Counted from the first letter of the stretch, positions 33,587-42,681 are shown. The stretch is 64,000 nucleotides of DNA from Flavobacterium hibernum (GCF_000832125.1 NZ_JPRK01000008.1:405356-469355); one strand, 5' to 3'. Numbers and translations are program-made. Notes: generated by a model from the letters alone, not told the origin.

Positions 33587-34831
33587 TTATTCGTCTCTAA
33601 GTGCTACAATAGGTCTAATTTTGGCGGCTCTATATGCTGGGAAAAAGCCTGCCAAAGCTCCAGCAAAAACAAGTAAAACAAGCGTAGTTAAAGCCACACT
33701 AAAATCGACCTGAGGATTTCTAAAATATTCACTTTGCACCATTGGCCCAACTAATTCCAGTAATAACAAACTGGCCAATAACCCAACAAAACCTGCAATT
33801 GTGGTAATAAAAATAGATTCGTGAAGTATCATCGAAATAATTGAAAATGGAGAGGCTCCAAGCGCTTTTCTAATTCCTATTTCTTTCGTTCTCTCTTTTA
33901 CAATAATAAGCATGATATTACTTACCCCAACAACTCCGGCAATAATGGTACAAATTCCAACCCACCAGAAAAACAATCTGATATACAGGTTTAAATCATA
34001 AAATTGTTTTGCATCCTTAACAGAATTATAGGCATCTATACCGCTAGCATCATCGGGAGCAACAACATTTTTACTTCTCAATAAAGCCTTTAAATCAGTT
34101 GTAAATTTTTCAGATAGTGCCAAAGCTTCATCATAATCCTTTGTTTTCTTAACTGTAAAAGACATATAACTAATTTTATCTCCTCCACCAAAAGCTCTTT
34201 GCACTGTCGTTCTAGGCAAATACGCTCGTGCTTCTTCTCTTTCTCCTCCAGGATCTGTAAAAACACCTACAACTTTAAAATTAACATTATTGATTGAAAT
34301 CTCCTTACCTAAAGCATCTTTATCTTTAAATAAATCTGTTTTAATTTTCACTCCAATCGCAGCCACTTTTTCATTGTTAGCCAAATCCTTACTGTTGATA
34401 AATCGGCCTTGAATAATTGTAACGTTTTCCACTGCTCCATAATCAGGATCTATTCCTCTGAATTGATAACTTCCAGATTCTTTACCATAAGTAATTGTAG
34501 CGCCCCAAAAATTATATGAGGCAGATCGCAGATCTAATTTATCTTCAAATTTCTGAACAGATTGCGAATAATCGCTATTTCTAAACTGAATCTGTCTTCC
34601 AGGATTTAATCCTTTATACTCTTTTGCAGTTGTTCCTGACCAAACCTCAATAATTCCGGCAGCATCTCGTTCAAATTGTTTTTCAATTCCGTTCTGAAGC
34701 CCTTTACCTGCTCCCAACAAAATAACCAAAATAAAAATCCCAGAAGCTACAGAAACTCCCGTAAGAAATGTTCTTAGTCGGTTTTTAGAGATTGCCTCAA
34801 AAATTTCCTGCCAACGTTCAATGTTAAACAT
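33587..34831 (-). CDS. MacB-type ABC transporter permease (first permease)
   Basis: A 414-residue permease parallel to its downstream paralogue: N-terminal helix (residues ~18-40), periplasmic MacB_PCD domain, and C-terminal three-helix FtsX domain with VKERTKEIGIRKALGASP. It overlaps the ATPase gene by 8 bases, so translation is coupled. No ATPase domain is fused, unlike E. coli MacB, so the separate ATP-binding gene supplies ATP hydrolysis. Confidence 0.9.
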   Translation of the reverse strand: MFNIERWQEIFEAISKNRLRTFLTGVSVASGIFILVILLGAGKGLQNGIEKQFERDAAGIIEVWSGTTAKEYKGLNPGRQIQFRNSDYSQSVQKFEDKLDLRSASYNFWGATITYGKESGSYQFRGIDPDYGAVENVTIIQGRFINSKDLANNEKVAAIGVKIKTDLFKDKDALGKEISINNVNFKVVGVFTDPGGEREEARAYLPRTTVQRAFGGGDKISYMSFTVKKTKDYDEALALSEKFTTDLKALLRSKNVVAPDDASGIDAYNSVKDAKQFYDLNLYIRLFFWWVGICTIIAGVVGVSNIMLIIVKERTKEIGIRKALGASPFSIISMILHESIFITTIAGFVGLLASLLLLELVGPMVQSEYFRNPQVDFSVALTTLVLLVFAGALAGFFPAYRAAKIRPIVALRDE

Positions 34832-35525
34832 AAGATGAAGCTCTAACTTGTTCTACTCTTTTATCGTCAATAATTAATCCGTCTTTCAGGACCACATTTC
34901 TTTTGCACATAGCGGCAATATCAGGTTCGTGTGTAACGATCAAAATGGTTTTTCCTTCGTCGTTAATTCCTTGAATAAGTTCCATTACTTCATATGACGT
35001 TTTGGTATCCAATGCTCCTGTAGGCTCATCTGCCAATAAAACTTTTGGATTTGAAGCTAGTGCACGAGCAATTGCGACACGTTGTTTTTGACCTCCCGAA
35101 AGTTCATTTGGTAAATGGTGAGAATGCGAGCCTAAACCTACTTTTTCTAAATATCGCATTGCAATTTCGTAACGTTCTTTTCTCTTAACTCCTTGATAAT
35201 ATAACGGCATCGCAACATTATCAAGTGCAGACTTGTAATTGATAAGATTAAAAGATTGAAATACGAATCCTAAAAACTTATTTCTATATTTTGAAGCTAT
35301 AGTTTCGTTTAAGTTTTTAATTGGAGTTTTATCTAAAATATAACTACCAGAATCTGCTTCATCAAGGATTCCTAAAATATTTAAAAGTGTCGATTTTCCA
35401 GAACCAGACGATCCCATAATCGCAACTAATTCACCTTCTTCGATATTAAAATTAATGCCTTTTAACACATGTAACTGTGAACTTCCCATTTTATAGGACT
35501 TGTGTAAATCTTTGATTTCGATCAT
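34824..35525 (-). CDS. ABC transporter ATP-binding protein (MacB/LolD type)
   Basis: A 233-residue ATPase with Walker A GSSGSGKST (38-46), the Q-loop VFQSFNLI, signature LSGGQKQRVAIARAL, Walker B VLLADEP and the H-loop TH. It belongs to the MacB/LolD subfamily that serves FtsX-fold permeases. It is the first gene of the six-gene export operon and overlaps the following permease by 8 bases. No TAnnTTTG box is evident upstream. Confidence 0.95.
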   Translation of the reverse strand: MIEIKDLHKSYKMGSSQLHVLKGINFNIEEGELVAIMGSSGSGKSTLLNILGILDEADSGSYILDKTPIKNLNETIASKYRNKFLGFVFQSFNLINYKSALDNVAMPLYYQGVKRKERYEIAMRYLEKVGLGSHSHHLPNELSGGQKQRVAIARALASNPKVLLADEPTGALDTKTSYEVMELIQGINDEGKTILIVTHEPDIAAMCKRNVVLKDGLIIDDKRVEQVRASSYV

Positions 35526-35670
35526 GGTATTGTTAAATTTTAAAACAATAATAACATTTTTATTAAGTAATTTATGATAAGAAAACGTTAATAATTACGT
35601 TTTGTTCTTTGAATAAGACTCAATTTATTGCTAATTGTTACACATTTTTAAGATAATATAATTGTTTTCT

Positions 35671-35678
35671 TAATTTTG
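35671..35678 (+). promoter_or_regulatory. -7 box of the DUF4403 gene
   Basis: TAATTTTG matches TAnnTTTG and lies 20 bases before the gene start. The -33 TTG is not at the normal distance. Confidence 0.45.
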
Positions 35679-35698
35679 TCTCACGTAAAAAAAAAATA

Positions 35699-37108
35699 AT
35701 GATGAAATTTTTTTCCTCGATCTCTTTGTTTATAGTACTTGCGACACTTATTGGTTGTTCTACATCTCAAAAATTAGAAACGTTAAAACCAGAACCAGAT
35801 GATGCAAGTCCGTTAGTTTATGACGCAAACCCTTCATTTATCAACTTACCCATTACAGTAAAACTTACTGATATTGAAAATCAAACAAATACCCTTCTTA
35901 ATGGATTAATTTATGAAGACAATACTATTGAAGATGACGATATCGAAATGAAAATTTGGAAACTCGCTCCAATAAAAATTCAAAATGATCCAGCAAATCC
36001 AAATAAAAAGATAAAAACAATTCTGCCCTTAAAGGCAACTATTAAATACAGAATTGGTACTAAAAAATTAGGAGTTGAACTTTATGACACACGCGAGTTT
36101 AACTTAAATGGTGTAATAACTTTATCAAGCGAAGTTGCTCTGACCAATTGGAAATTAAATACTAAAACTGAATTCAAATCTTTAGACTGGAATGAAACAC
36201 CAACTATGCAGGTTTTTGGAAAAAGTATGCCAATTACCTACTTGGTAAATCCTGCGATTTCTATCTTTAAATCTAAGATTGAAAAGAAAATCGATGAAGC
36301 AATCGAAAAATCAATGGATTTTAAGCCCAACGTTTTATCTGCTTTAGAAAAAATCTGTACTCCCTTCCAGATGAGCGATACGTACGAAAGTTGGCTAAGA
36401 ATTGTCCCTGTCGAGATTTACTCTACAAATGCAAAACTTAAAAACGATTTATTTTTATTGGACATGGGAATGAAATGCAACATGGAAACTATTGTTGGTA
36501 AACAACCTGAATCTAAATTTAATGTCAATAAAATTGTTTTGAAACCTGTAGCAAAAATTCCAAATCAAATATCAGCAAACATTGCCGCCATTTCGACTTA
36601 TCTTGATGCATCAAAAATTATGACCAAGAATTTTGCAGGACAAGAGTTTGGCTCAGGAAGTAAAAAAGTTACGGTAAAAAATGTTTCTATTTGGCATAAA
36701 GACGGCAAGATGGTAATTGCATTAGATGTTTTAGGATCAATAAACGGAACTATTTATTTGAACGGATTTCCGCAATACAATCCTCAAACAAAAGAAATTT
36801 ATTTTGACAAACTTGATTACGTTTTAGATACTAAAAGCAAACTTATGAGAACTGCCAGTTGGTTGGGACAAGGTTATATTTTAAGAAAAATGGAGCAAAG
36901 CTGCCGTTACTCCATTCAACCCAATTTAGAAGAAGGAAAAAAAAGCATGGCAACATATTTAAAAAACTATTCGCCAATGCCCGGAGTTTTTGTTAATGGA
37001 AAAATGGAAGACATTCAGTTTGATAAAATTCAGCTCACCAATCAAGCTATTATAGCTTTTATCAAAATAAACGGAACGGTAAATGTTTCGGTTGATGGAT
37101 TAAAATAA
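35699..37108 (+). CDS. DUF4403 family lipoprotein
   Basis: A 469-residue lipoprotein with signal and lipobox LIGC (Cys20). The residues after the Cys (STSQKLET) lack an acidic run, so it may stay on the periplasmic side. The body matches DUF4403 (PF14356): the N-terminal INLPITVKLTDIENQTNTLLNGLIYED, the central TEFKSLDWNETPTMQVFGKSMPITYLV and the C-terminal region with paired strands. DUF4403 proteins are predicted to have BPI-like lipid-binding folds, but their role is unknown. It is convergent with the TPR gene. Confidence 0.88.
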   Translation: MMKFFSSISLFIVLATLIGCSTSQKLETLKPEPDDASPLVYDANPSFINLPITVKLTDIENQTNTLLNGLIYEDNTIEDDDIEMKIWKLAPIKIQNDPANPNKKIKTILPLKATIKYRIGTKKLGVELYDTREFNLNGVITLSSEVALTNWKLNTKTEFKSLDWNETPTMQVFGKSMPITYLVNPAISIFKSKIEKKIDEAIEKSMDFKPNVLSALEKICTPFQMSDTYESWLRIVPVEIYSTNAKLKNDLFLLDMGMKCNMETIVGKQPESKFNVNKIVLKPVAKIPNQISANIAAISTYLDASKIMTKNFAGQEFGSGSKKVTVKNVSIWHKDGKMVIALDVLGSINGTIYLNGFPQYNPQTKEIYFDKLDYVLDTKSKLMRTASWLGQGYILRKMEQSCRYSIQPNLEEGKKSMATYLKNYSPMPGVFVNGKMEDIQFDKIQLTNQAIIAFIKINGTVNVSVDGLK

Positions 37109-37113
37109 AAATT

Positions 37114-37156
37114 AATTGTTTAGCTATTTGAGAAGTTCACAAATAGCTAAACAATT
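37114..37156. terminator. 17-bp hairpin between convergent DUF4403 and TPR genes
   Basis: Perfect arms 37114-37130 and 37140-37156 (AATTGTTTAGCTATTTG) with a 9-base loop lie between the two stops, with AT-rich flanks on both sides. It is probably a bidirectional terminator, though neither T-run is long. Confidence 0.7.
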
Positions 37157-37180
37157 ATTTAAAATAAATTAATAGCCAAA

Positions 37181-38941
37181 TTAAAGTGCAAATATTTTTT
37201 TTAATACTTTTTTGTGCTTCTCAGTGTAAAAATACCCATCTTCTTCCAACATTTCAACCCCTTTAAAACCAAATTTAAGCTTTGGTTCAATCTCTTTAGC
37301 ATTATTAAATGTCTGATTAAAAAGAACCTTTTCTTTTAATAGATATTGAACCGTAAACAACCCTATTAACTGATCTATTTCAGATTTTGAAGCTACAGCA
37401 TCAGTAAAATATTTTAAAGCATTTTGCAACTGATCATCTTCTAAATAACAATATCCTATATTAGACAATGTTTCAGAAGCTACCACTCTTTGTTCAGGTG
37501 TATACAAGTTTAAAATCTCCAAATAATCATACAAAGCATTTTTATAGTCCCCTAAAATCTGTCTACTTGTCGCCCTCATTCTTAGCGTTTCAATTGTAGC
37601 AAAGCTTTTCTTATTCAATCTTAATGCCTGAGTTGCAAAAACAACTGCATTTTGATAATCTTCTTTCTCAAAATACAAAGAAGCTAATAGTGACATAGTT
37701 CCATCATCTGTGGGATCAATTAGCAATGCTTCTTTTACATAAATTATAGCCTGGTCCGCATTTTTTTGTCGAGAATAAAGTATTGCCATGTTTTTATAAG
37801 CAGCACTCAAATCTGGGCTAAATTCCAACGCTTTTTTATACATTTCAATTGCTTTATCATCATTGGAAATATCTTTGTAGTAATTTGCGAAATTGAAATA
37901 ATAAGCACCATTCGTCGGAAGTATTTCAATTGCTTTTTTGTAATAAAATTCAGCACTATCAACAGTTAAAGGATTGTCACTGTATATATTTGCTAAATTA
38001 ACATATGCGCCTGTTGCCATTTTATTTATTGCAATACATTGTTTATAACAATTAATTGCTTCATCCATTTGATTATCCGCCGAATATAATGTCCCCATAT
38101 CCAATAAAATATCAGCATCTTTTTGATTTAAAGAATAAGCTTTTTTTAGATCCTCAAAAGCTTTATCTTTTTCTTTAAGATCTCTATAAATTTGATATCG
38201 CTTATGATATAAGGTTTCTTTGCCAGGATTATTTTTGATTCCTTCATTAATTACGAGCAGTGCTTCTTCATTTCTACGAAGTCTATTTAAAGACTCTGCC
38301 TTATTATAGTAATAACTATAAAACGTTGAATTAGCCAAGGCTAAATCAAAATAATCAATCGCAGTTTCGAGATCATCAAAATGCATATAACAAGTTCCTA
38401 CATAAAAGAGAGCACTATTATAGTTACTATCATCTTTGGAACCTTTTTCAAGAAATTTTTTAAAATACAGCCGCGAATCATCAAATCTTCCAAGTTTCAA
38501 ATAAGTATAACCGAGATTATAATAAATGTTTTGAATATCATTAGAGTTTTCATCTAAATCTTTAAAAAATAAGATTAAAGCTTCATCATATTTCCCTAAG
38601 TCTGATAAACAATTTGCCTTAAGTCTGTAAAAACTTCCCAAATCATCATTGCACTTGAGCAAAGCTTCATCTATAACATTAAAAGCCTTATCAAATTGTT
38701 TAGTTTTAGCATAAATAAGTCCTAAATTATAGTAAGCATTGTGATTTGACTTATCAATTTTTAAAGCTTTCTTATATTGTTGAACAGCTTGGTCTGTCTG
38801 ATTTAATTTTAAGAAATTAAATCCATTACGAAGATATTCATCTAGTTTTTTATCTTTTTTAGATATTTGCGCACTAAGGGCTAGTGAAAATAACAAAATA
38901 AATAAAAACTGGAAAATGTAAAATAGATTCTTATTTCTCAT
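37181..38941 (-). CDS. Secreted TPR-repeat protein, 586 aa
   Basis: A protein with a signal peptide (LFSLALSAQ, cleaved ~24) and about 14 tetratricopeptide units from residue 30 to the end (repeats such as NAYYNLGLIYAKTKQFDKAF, AYKNMAILYSRQKNADQAI). TPR solenoids scaffold protein complexes; this one should be periplasmic. No other domain is seen. It stands alone on the minus strand with its own promoter. Confidence 0.85.
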   Translation of the reverse strand: MRNKNLFYIFQFLFILLFSLALSAQISKKDKKLDEYLRNGFNFLKLNQTDQAVQQYKKALKIDKSNHNAYYNLGLIYAKTKQFDKAFNVIDEALLKCNDDLGSFYRLKANCLSDLGKYDEALILFFKDLDENSNDIQNIYYNLGYTYLKLGRFDDSRLYFKKFLEKGSKDDSNYNSALFYVGTCYMHFDDLETAIDYFDLALANSTFYSYYYNKAESLNRLRRNEEALLVINEGIKNNPGKETLYHKRYQIYRDLKEKDKAFEDLKKAYSLNQKDADILLDMGTLYSADNQMDEAINCYKQCIAINKMATGAYVNLANIYSDNPLTVDSAEFYYKKAIEILPTNGAYYFNFANYYKDISNDDKAIEMYKKALEFSPDLSAAYKNMAILYSRQKNADQAIIYVKEALLIDPTDDGTMSLLASLYFEKEDYQNAVVFATQALRLNKKSFATIETLRMRATSRQILGDYKNALYDYLEILNLYTPEQRVVASETLSNIGYCYLEDDQLQNALKYFTDAVASKSEIDQLIGLFTVQYLLKEKVLFNQTFNNAKEIEPKLKFGFKGVEMLEEDGYFYTEKHKKVLKKIFAL

Positions 38942-38975
38942 AGTAAAAAGTGTTAAAAAACATAAAATTAATTAA

Positions 38976-39006
38976 CAAATATAAACCTACAAAAAATGAA
39001 TTACAA
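38976..39006 (-). promoter_or_regulatory. Promoter of the TPR protein gene
   Basis: Minus-strand TATATTTG (38976-38983) matches TAnnTTTG, with TTG (39004-39006) 20 bases upstream. The gene starts 34 bases after the box. Confidence 0.65.
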
Positions 39007-39074
39007 TTATTATTTAAAATAAAAAAAATAACAAATGAATAAACACGTAAAAATACTAGAGAACAATATAAAAT

Positions 39075-39314
39075 CTATTCTGCCTTTTTCTTTTTAGATT
39101 GGTACATCCTATAAATAAGATATCCAATTATAGCAACAAGTAAGTACGGAACGATCATTAAAAAAACGATTCCATTATTTACCGCTTCTGCTTTCTTTAT
39201 ATTTGATTCACCCGAAAGTGCTGCGCGACACATCGCACATTGAGCATTTGCAGTTAGAGAAAAGAAGATAGAGAAAAGAACATAGAAAGTTTTCGTTGAG
39301 AAAAAATTCACCAT
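39075..39314 (-). CDS. Small membrane protein with CxxC, cytochrome-oxidase assembly locus
   Basis: I start at ATG 39314, which yields a signal peptide (cleaved after TANA or TANAQ) and puts the mature N-terminus at CAMCRAALSGES; a longer start at 39374 overlaps the preceding gene. The 79-residue protein then has one membrane helix (IVFLMIVPYLLVAIIGYLIYRM) and a Lys-rich tail. The C-A-M-C-R motif right after the signal looks like a metal or disulfide site. I do not know the family. Position last in the SCO-DUF420 operon suggests copper or heme handling for oxidase assembly, but this is inference. Confidence 0.72.
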   Translation of the reverse strand: MVNFFSTKTFYVLFSIFFSLTANAQCAMCRAALSGESNIKKAEAVNNGIVFLMIVPYLLVAIIGYLIYRMYQSKKKKAE

Positions 39315-39366
39315 CCTACTTCTATCAACTATTCCATTTTCTTTATTCTTTATTCTTCGTTCTATT

Positions 39367-39906
39367 TTAAGCATAATATGGAGAAATCATTAAGTAAACT
39401 ACAACACCCGTTATCGCAACGTATAACCAAAGCGGAAAGGTAATTTTAGCTATTTTTTTATGTCTATCAAATCGTTGTGCCAAAGCTCTAACATATGTAA
39501 TTAAAACCAACGGAATAATTGCAATAGATAATAAAATGTGAGTTATTAAAATAATGAAATAAGCATATCTAATAACTCCTTCTCCACCAAATTTAGTAGA
39601 GTCAGCCGTCATATGATAAGCAACATACATTACCAAGAAAGCTACAGACAAAGCGATGGCAAAAGTCATTAGGCGTTCATGCAATTTACGTTTACCATTT
39701 TTAATAGCAATTACAGCCCAAACTAAAACTATAGCAGTAATACCATTTGTGGTAGCATAAATTGGAGGTAAAAATGAAAGCGGTTCTACATTGATTCCGA
39801 AGTCTTTTAGTTTAACCCCAAACAAAATCGCAACAACAACCGGAATTATAATCGAAACAGCAACAATAAGCTTACTGTATTTTTTTTCTAAAGTATTGTC
39901 CTCCAT
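39367..39906 (-). CDS. DUF420 membrane protein (CtaM-like)
   Basis: A 179-residue inner-membrane protein with five hydrophobic segments and the DUF420 pattern (PF04238): LPPIYATTNGITAIVLVWAVIAIKNGKRKLHERLM, with His/Arg at the helix end, and MYVAYH. DUF420 proteins related to Bacillus/Staphylococcus CtaM are needed to mature heme-copper oxidases of the aa3 type. It is 3 bases after the SCO gene and before the CxxC protein, in the oxidase-assembly operon. Confidence 0.9.
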   Translation of the reverse strand: MEDNTLEKKYSKLIVAVSIIIPVVVAILFGVKLKDFGINVEPLSFLPPIYATTNGITAIVLVWAVIAIKNGKRKLHERLMTFAIALSVAFLVMYVAYHMTADSTKFGGEGVIRYAYFIILITHILLSIAIIPLVLITYVRALAQRFDRHKKIAKITFPLWLYVAITGVVVYLMISPYYA

Positions 39907-39908
39907 TT

Positions 39909-40598
39909 TTATTCTTCTAATAATATTTTAATATCTTCCTGAATCTCTCTAACTCCTTTTTTATCCAATCCATCATAATAGATATTTGGATTTCCAAATT
40001 CATCTTTTCTACAACGAATATTTCCATCTTTGTCTATTAATGCAAATAAACCAGAATGCTCGAAACCGCCACTTACTTTAGAGTTTTCGCCGGCATATAA
40101 ATTGAATCCTTTGTTTGATAAATCCATAATCGTAGCTTTATCACCAGTTAAGAAATTCCAAGTAGATGATTTTACTCCTAACAATTTAGCATGATCCTTT
40201 AAAACCTGAGGCGTATCATGAGCAGGGTCAATTGTAATAGATACAATTCCGAAGTTAGGATTACCAAAAAATGTTTTTTCGATCTCTAACATACTTAAAT
40301 TCATTTTTGGACATATTGAAGGACAAGTTGTAAAAAAGAACTCTAATACATAGACTTTTCCTTTATAAGTTTCATTTGAAACTTTTTTACCATCCTGATT
40401 TGTCAATTCAAATTTAGGAGCTGGTCCAATTGTAATTAATTTTCCATCAGATTTTGAAGATTTCAATCCAACATTATCTAAACGATTTCCTTTTACAACT
40501 TCACCGTTTTTTATTCTATCTACAATTTTAGGCACAGCATAAATTCCGAAGATTAGAATAATAAACGAAATTCCGATATATGATTTATTTTTAAACAT
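39909..40598 (-). CDS. SCO1/SenC-family copper chaperone
   Basis: A 229-residue thioredoxin-fold protein anchored by an N-terminal helix (YIGISFIILIFGIYAV). It has the copper motif CPSIC (Cys92, Cys96) and the distal His181 in GFEHSGLF. SCO proteins insert copper into the CuA site of cytochrome c oxidase subunit II or act as disulfide reductases there. It follows a cysteine-less paralogue by 10 bases. Confidence 0.94.
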   Translation of the reverse strand: MFKNKSYIGISFIILIFGIYAVPKIVDRIKNGEVVKGNRLDNVGLKSSKSDGKLITIGPAPKFELTNQDGKKVSNETYKGKVYVLEFFFTTCPSICPKMNLSMLEIEKTFFGNPNFGIVSITIDPAHDTPQVLKDHAKLLGVKSSTWNFLTGDKATIMDLSNKGFNLYAGENSKVSGGFEHSGLFALIDKDGNIRCRKDEFGNPNIYYDGLDKKGVREIQEDIKILLEE

Positions 40599-40608
40599 AA
40601 TATAAAGA

Positions 40609-41250
40609 TTAAAGTTCTTTTGTTGCGTTGTGATTCTTTTTTAGAGCTGCACGATATTCATACAAAATGATCTTAAAATCATCTAACATTTCATTACTCA
40701 ACTCTGAAGGATGAAAAGTATTATATCCTTCTTTATACTCTTCTTTATCTTTTCGCCCTCTTAGATTTCTTTCTTTATCTACAATATAAACATTCGAAGT
40801 TCCAAGGTGCTCATCTAACTTACCTTTTAAATGCAACTGATCGTAAAATACTTTAATTTCTTCCGGCGCAGCAAAAACAAAATGCCAACCCGAAACATCA
40901 GTAAAAGCACCTAAAGATTCAACAATTTTTTGCGCATCATTCTCAGTTCCTAAAGGACACACAACGACAAATTGTAAATCTTTAAAACCATTATATCGCT
41001 GATAAATTTTTTCGTTTAGATTAAAAAAGTTTCCTCTGTTTTTTAAAATTTCAGAACCAGAAAAACCAAGGATTGTAATTTTATCATTTAAAGTTACCTT
41101 TTCTCCTTTTAGGGATTTCCAATTGCCTAAGTCGGCAATTTTAGGAGTTATTGTTGGAAGTTTAGTAAAACTGTTTACGCCCGAAGCAAAAAACAAATAC
41201 GCTACAATTGGCAAAACAAAAAGTACAAAAAGAACTATATTTTTTTTCAT
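40609..41250 (-). CDS. SCO-like thioredoxin-fold protein lacking the CxxxC motif
   Basis: A 213-residue membrane-anchored protein (N-terminal helix IVLFVLFVLPIVAYLFFASGV). It resembles the adjacent SCO protein: the strand before the motif (ITILGFSGSEILKN against VYVLEFFFTTCPSICPKM) and the end (SNVYIVDKERNLRGRKDKEE against GLFALIDKDGNIRCRKDEFG) line up. The two motif cysteines are replaced, and the His of HSG is replaced by LGT. Copper binding in the SCO manner is therefore unlikely. It is the first gene of the assembly operon, with a -7 box 26 bases upstream. Confidence 0.8.
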   Translation of the reverse strand: MKKNIVLFVLFVLPIVAYLFFASGVNSFTKLPTITPKIADLGNWKSLKGEKVTLNDKITILGFSGSEILKNRGNFFNLNEKIYQRYNGFKDLQFVVVCPLGTENDAQKIVESLGAFTDVSGWHFVFAAPEEIKVFYDQLHLKGKLDEHLGTSNVYIVDKERNLRGRKDKEEYKEGYNTFHPSELSNEMLDDFKIILYEYRAALKKNHNATKEL

Positions 41251-41275
41251 TGTATGAATGGAAATTATTGAGGTA

Positions 41276-41283
41276 CAAAAATA
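41276..41283 (-). promoter_or_regulatory. -7 box of the SCO operon
   Basis: Minus-strand TATTTTTG matches TAnnTTTG. It abuts the T-run of the cox terminator at 41283-41289, so one transcript ends where the next begins. No TTG at -33. Confidence 0.5.
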
Positions 41284-41306
41284 AAAAAAGCTCCGTTAAA
41301 CGGAGC
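41283..41306 (-). terminator. Rho-independent terminator of the cox operon
   Basis: Stem GCTCCGT (41290-41296) with 41300-41306 and a 3-base loop, followed on the minus strand by seven T (41283-41289). It lies 23 bases after the subunit IV stop. Confidence 0.9.
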
Positions 41307-41328
41307 CTCTTTTCGAATTAATATCATG

Positions 41329-41679
41329 TTAAAAATTCCATTTAATAGTAGAATCTTTAAAAACCCCATAAATATAATGTCCTTCTGTAAGTAGAATAAA
41401 CAATAAATATAAAACTAGGAAAATAACTGGTGAAACAACAGACCATCTAAGGCTGCTTTTTTCACCTTCCATGTGCATAAATGCCCATACTATATAATAT
41501 GCTTTGACAATTGTAAGGATATAAAATATCCAGTTCAATAAATTCAAACCTACAAAGTGATTAAATTCTAAAACTCCAGGCTTAATAATACCCAAAATAA
41601 CTTCTACTGTTGTTATCAAAGATAGTAATCCAAAAACAAACCAGATTCTTTTTGCGTTTGATACGTGTTCGTGTGACAT
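41329..41679 (-). CDS. Cytochrome c oxidase subunit IV family protein
   Basis: A 116-residue protein with three membrane helices (IWFVFGLLSLITTVEVILGI; LLNWIFYILTIVKAYYIVWAFMHM; VIFLVLYLLFILL). The central AYYIVWAFMHMEGE is the core of the prokaryotic subunit IV family (PF03626, CyoD/CtaF). This accessory subunit stabilises heme-copper oxidases. It follows the large subunit III gene by 18 bases and ends the ctaB-III-III-IV set. Confidence 0.9.
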   Translation of the reverse strand: MSHEHVSNAKRIWFVFGLLSLITTVEVILGIIKPGVLEFNHFVGLNLLNWIFYILTIVKAYYIVWAFMHMEGEKSSLRWSVVSPVIFLVLYLLFILLTEGHYIYGVFKDSTIKWNF

Positions 41680-41697
41680 AATAATTAAAATCTAAAA

Positions 41698-42681
41698 TTA
41701 AACTAAGTAGAAAACTGTAAATACAAATACCCATACTAAATCGACAAAGTGCCAGTATAAACCAACTTTCTCTACCATTTCGTAGCTTCTTCTTTTTTCA
41801 TAAGTACCAACTAAAACATTAAAGAAAATAATAATGTTAATGATGATTCCAGAAAATACGTGGAATCCGTGGAAACCTGTGATAAAGAAAAAGAAATCAG
41901 CAAACAACTTACTTCCGTATTCGTTTCTTGTTAAGTTTGCTCCTTCTACTACATATTTCGCTTGACTTAAACGAGCCTCAGACTCTTCTCTTGTCAAAAC
42001 TGTTTTCTTCTTTTCTGCTGTAAGATGCTCAGTTCTTACCAATAATTCAGGATGTGCTTTAAAACCAGCCTGAATTTCAGCAACTGAATATGTAGGCACT
42101 GTCTCAGCGCTTTCCATAAACCATTTTGCTTTTGCTCTTGTAAGTTGTTCTGGCTGATTTGGTAATTTTACAGCAAACTCTTCAAGAGCTACTCTTTTAC
42201 CATCTTTATCAACGAACTGCAATAAGCTTCCGCCTACTGTTTCAACAGCACCATATTCACCTTTAATGAAGTTTTTCCATTCCCAAGCTTGAGAACCAAC
42301 GAAAATAATACCTCCAATGATTGTTAAAAACATGTAGATTGCAACTTTTGTTTTTTTCAATTGGTGACCTGCATCAACAGCCAAAACCATTGTTACAGAT
42401 GAAAAGATTAAAATAAAAGTCATTAAGGCTACATAATACATTGGAGCCGAAACGCCATGCATAAATGGGAAGTGAGTAAACACTTCATCAGCCAAAGGCC
42501 AAGTTTCAATAAATTTAAATCTAGAAAAACCATAAGCAGCAAGGAATCCAGAGAATGTCAAGGCATCCGATACGATAAAAAACCACATCATCATTTTACC
42601 ATAACTTGCTCCTAATGGCTGGATCTCATGCCCGCCTCCCCAAGTTTTTTCGTTGTTTGCAGTAGTAACTGTCGCTTCCAT
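41698..42681 (-). CDS. Cytochrome c oxidase subunit III, long form with hydrophilic insert
   Basis: A 327-residue heme-copper oxidase subunit III. The first helices include MMMWFFIVSDALTFSGFLAAYGFSRF (the conserved WF-x-SDA pattern) and the last carry FFITGFHGFHVFSGIIINI and YWHFVDLVWVFVFTVFYL. Between helices is a ~110-residue hydrophilic section (about residues 137-250, rich in Glu, Lys and Thr) absent from usual 200-residue subunit III proteins. The subunit lacks cofactors and supports proton uptake and stability. It follows the 199-residue paralogue. The inserted section could be an extramembrane domain. Confidence 0.9.
   Translation of the reverse strand: MEATVTTANNEKTWGGGHEIQPLGASYGKMMMWFFIVSDALTFSGFLAAYGFSRFKFIETWPLADEVFTHFPFMHGVSAPMYYVALMTFILIFSSVTMVLAVDAGHQLKKTKVAIYMFLTIIGGIIFVGSQAWEWKNFIKGEYGAVETVGGSLLQFVDKDGKRVALEEFAVKLPNQPEQLTRAKAKWFMESAETVPTYSVAEIQAGFKAHPELLVRTEHLTAEKKKTVLTREESEARLSQAKYVVEGANLTRNEYGSKLFADFFFFITGFHGFHVFSGIIINIIIFFNVLVGTYEKRRSYEMVEKVGLYWHFVDLVWVFVFTVFYLV

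Noticed and set aside
39315..39374. Longer start for the small CxxC protein
   Set aside because: It would add a basic 20-residue leader before the signal peptide; the ATG at 39314 is preferred, though not proven.
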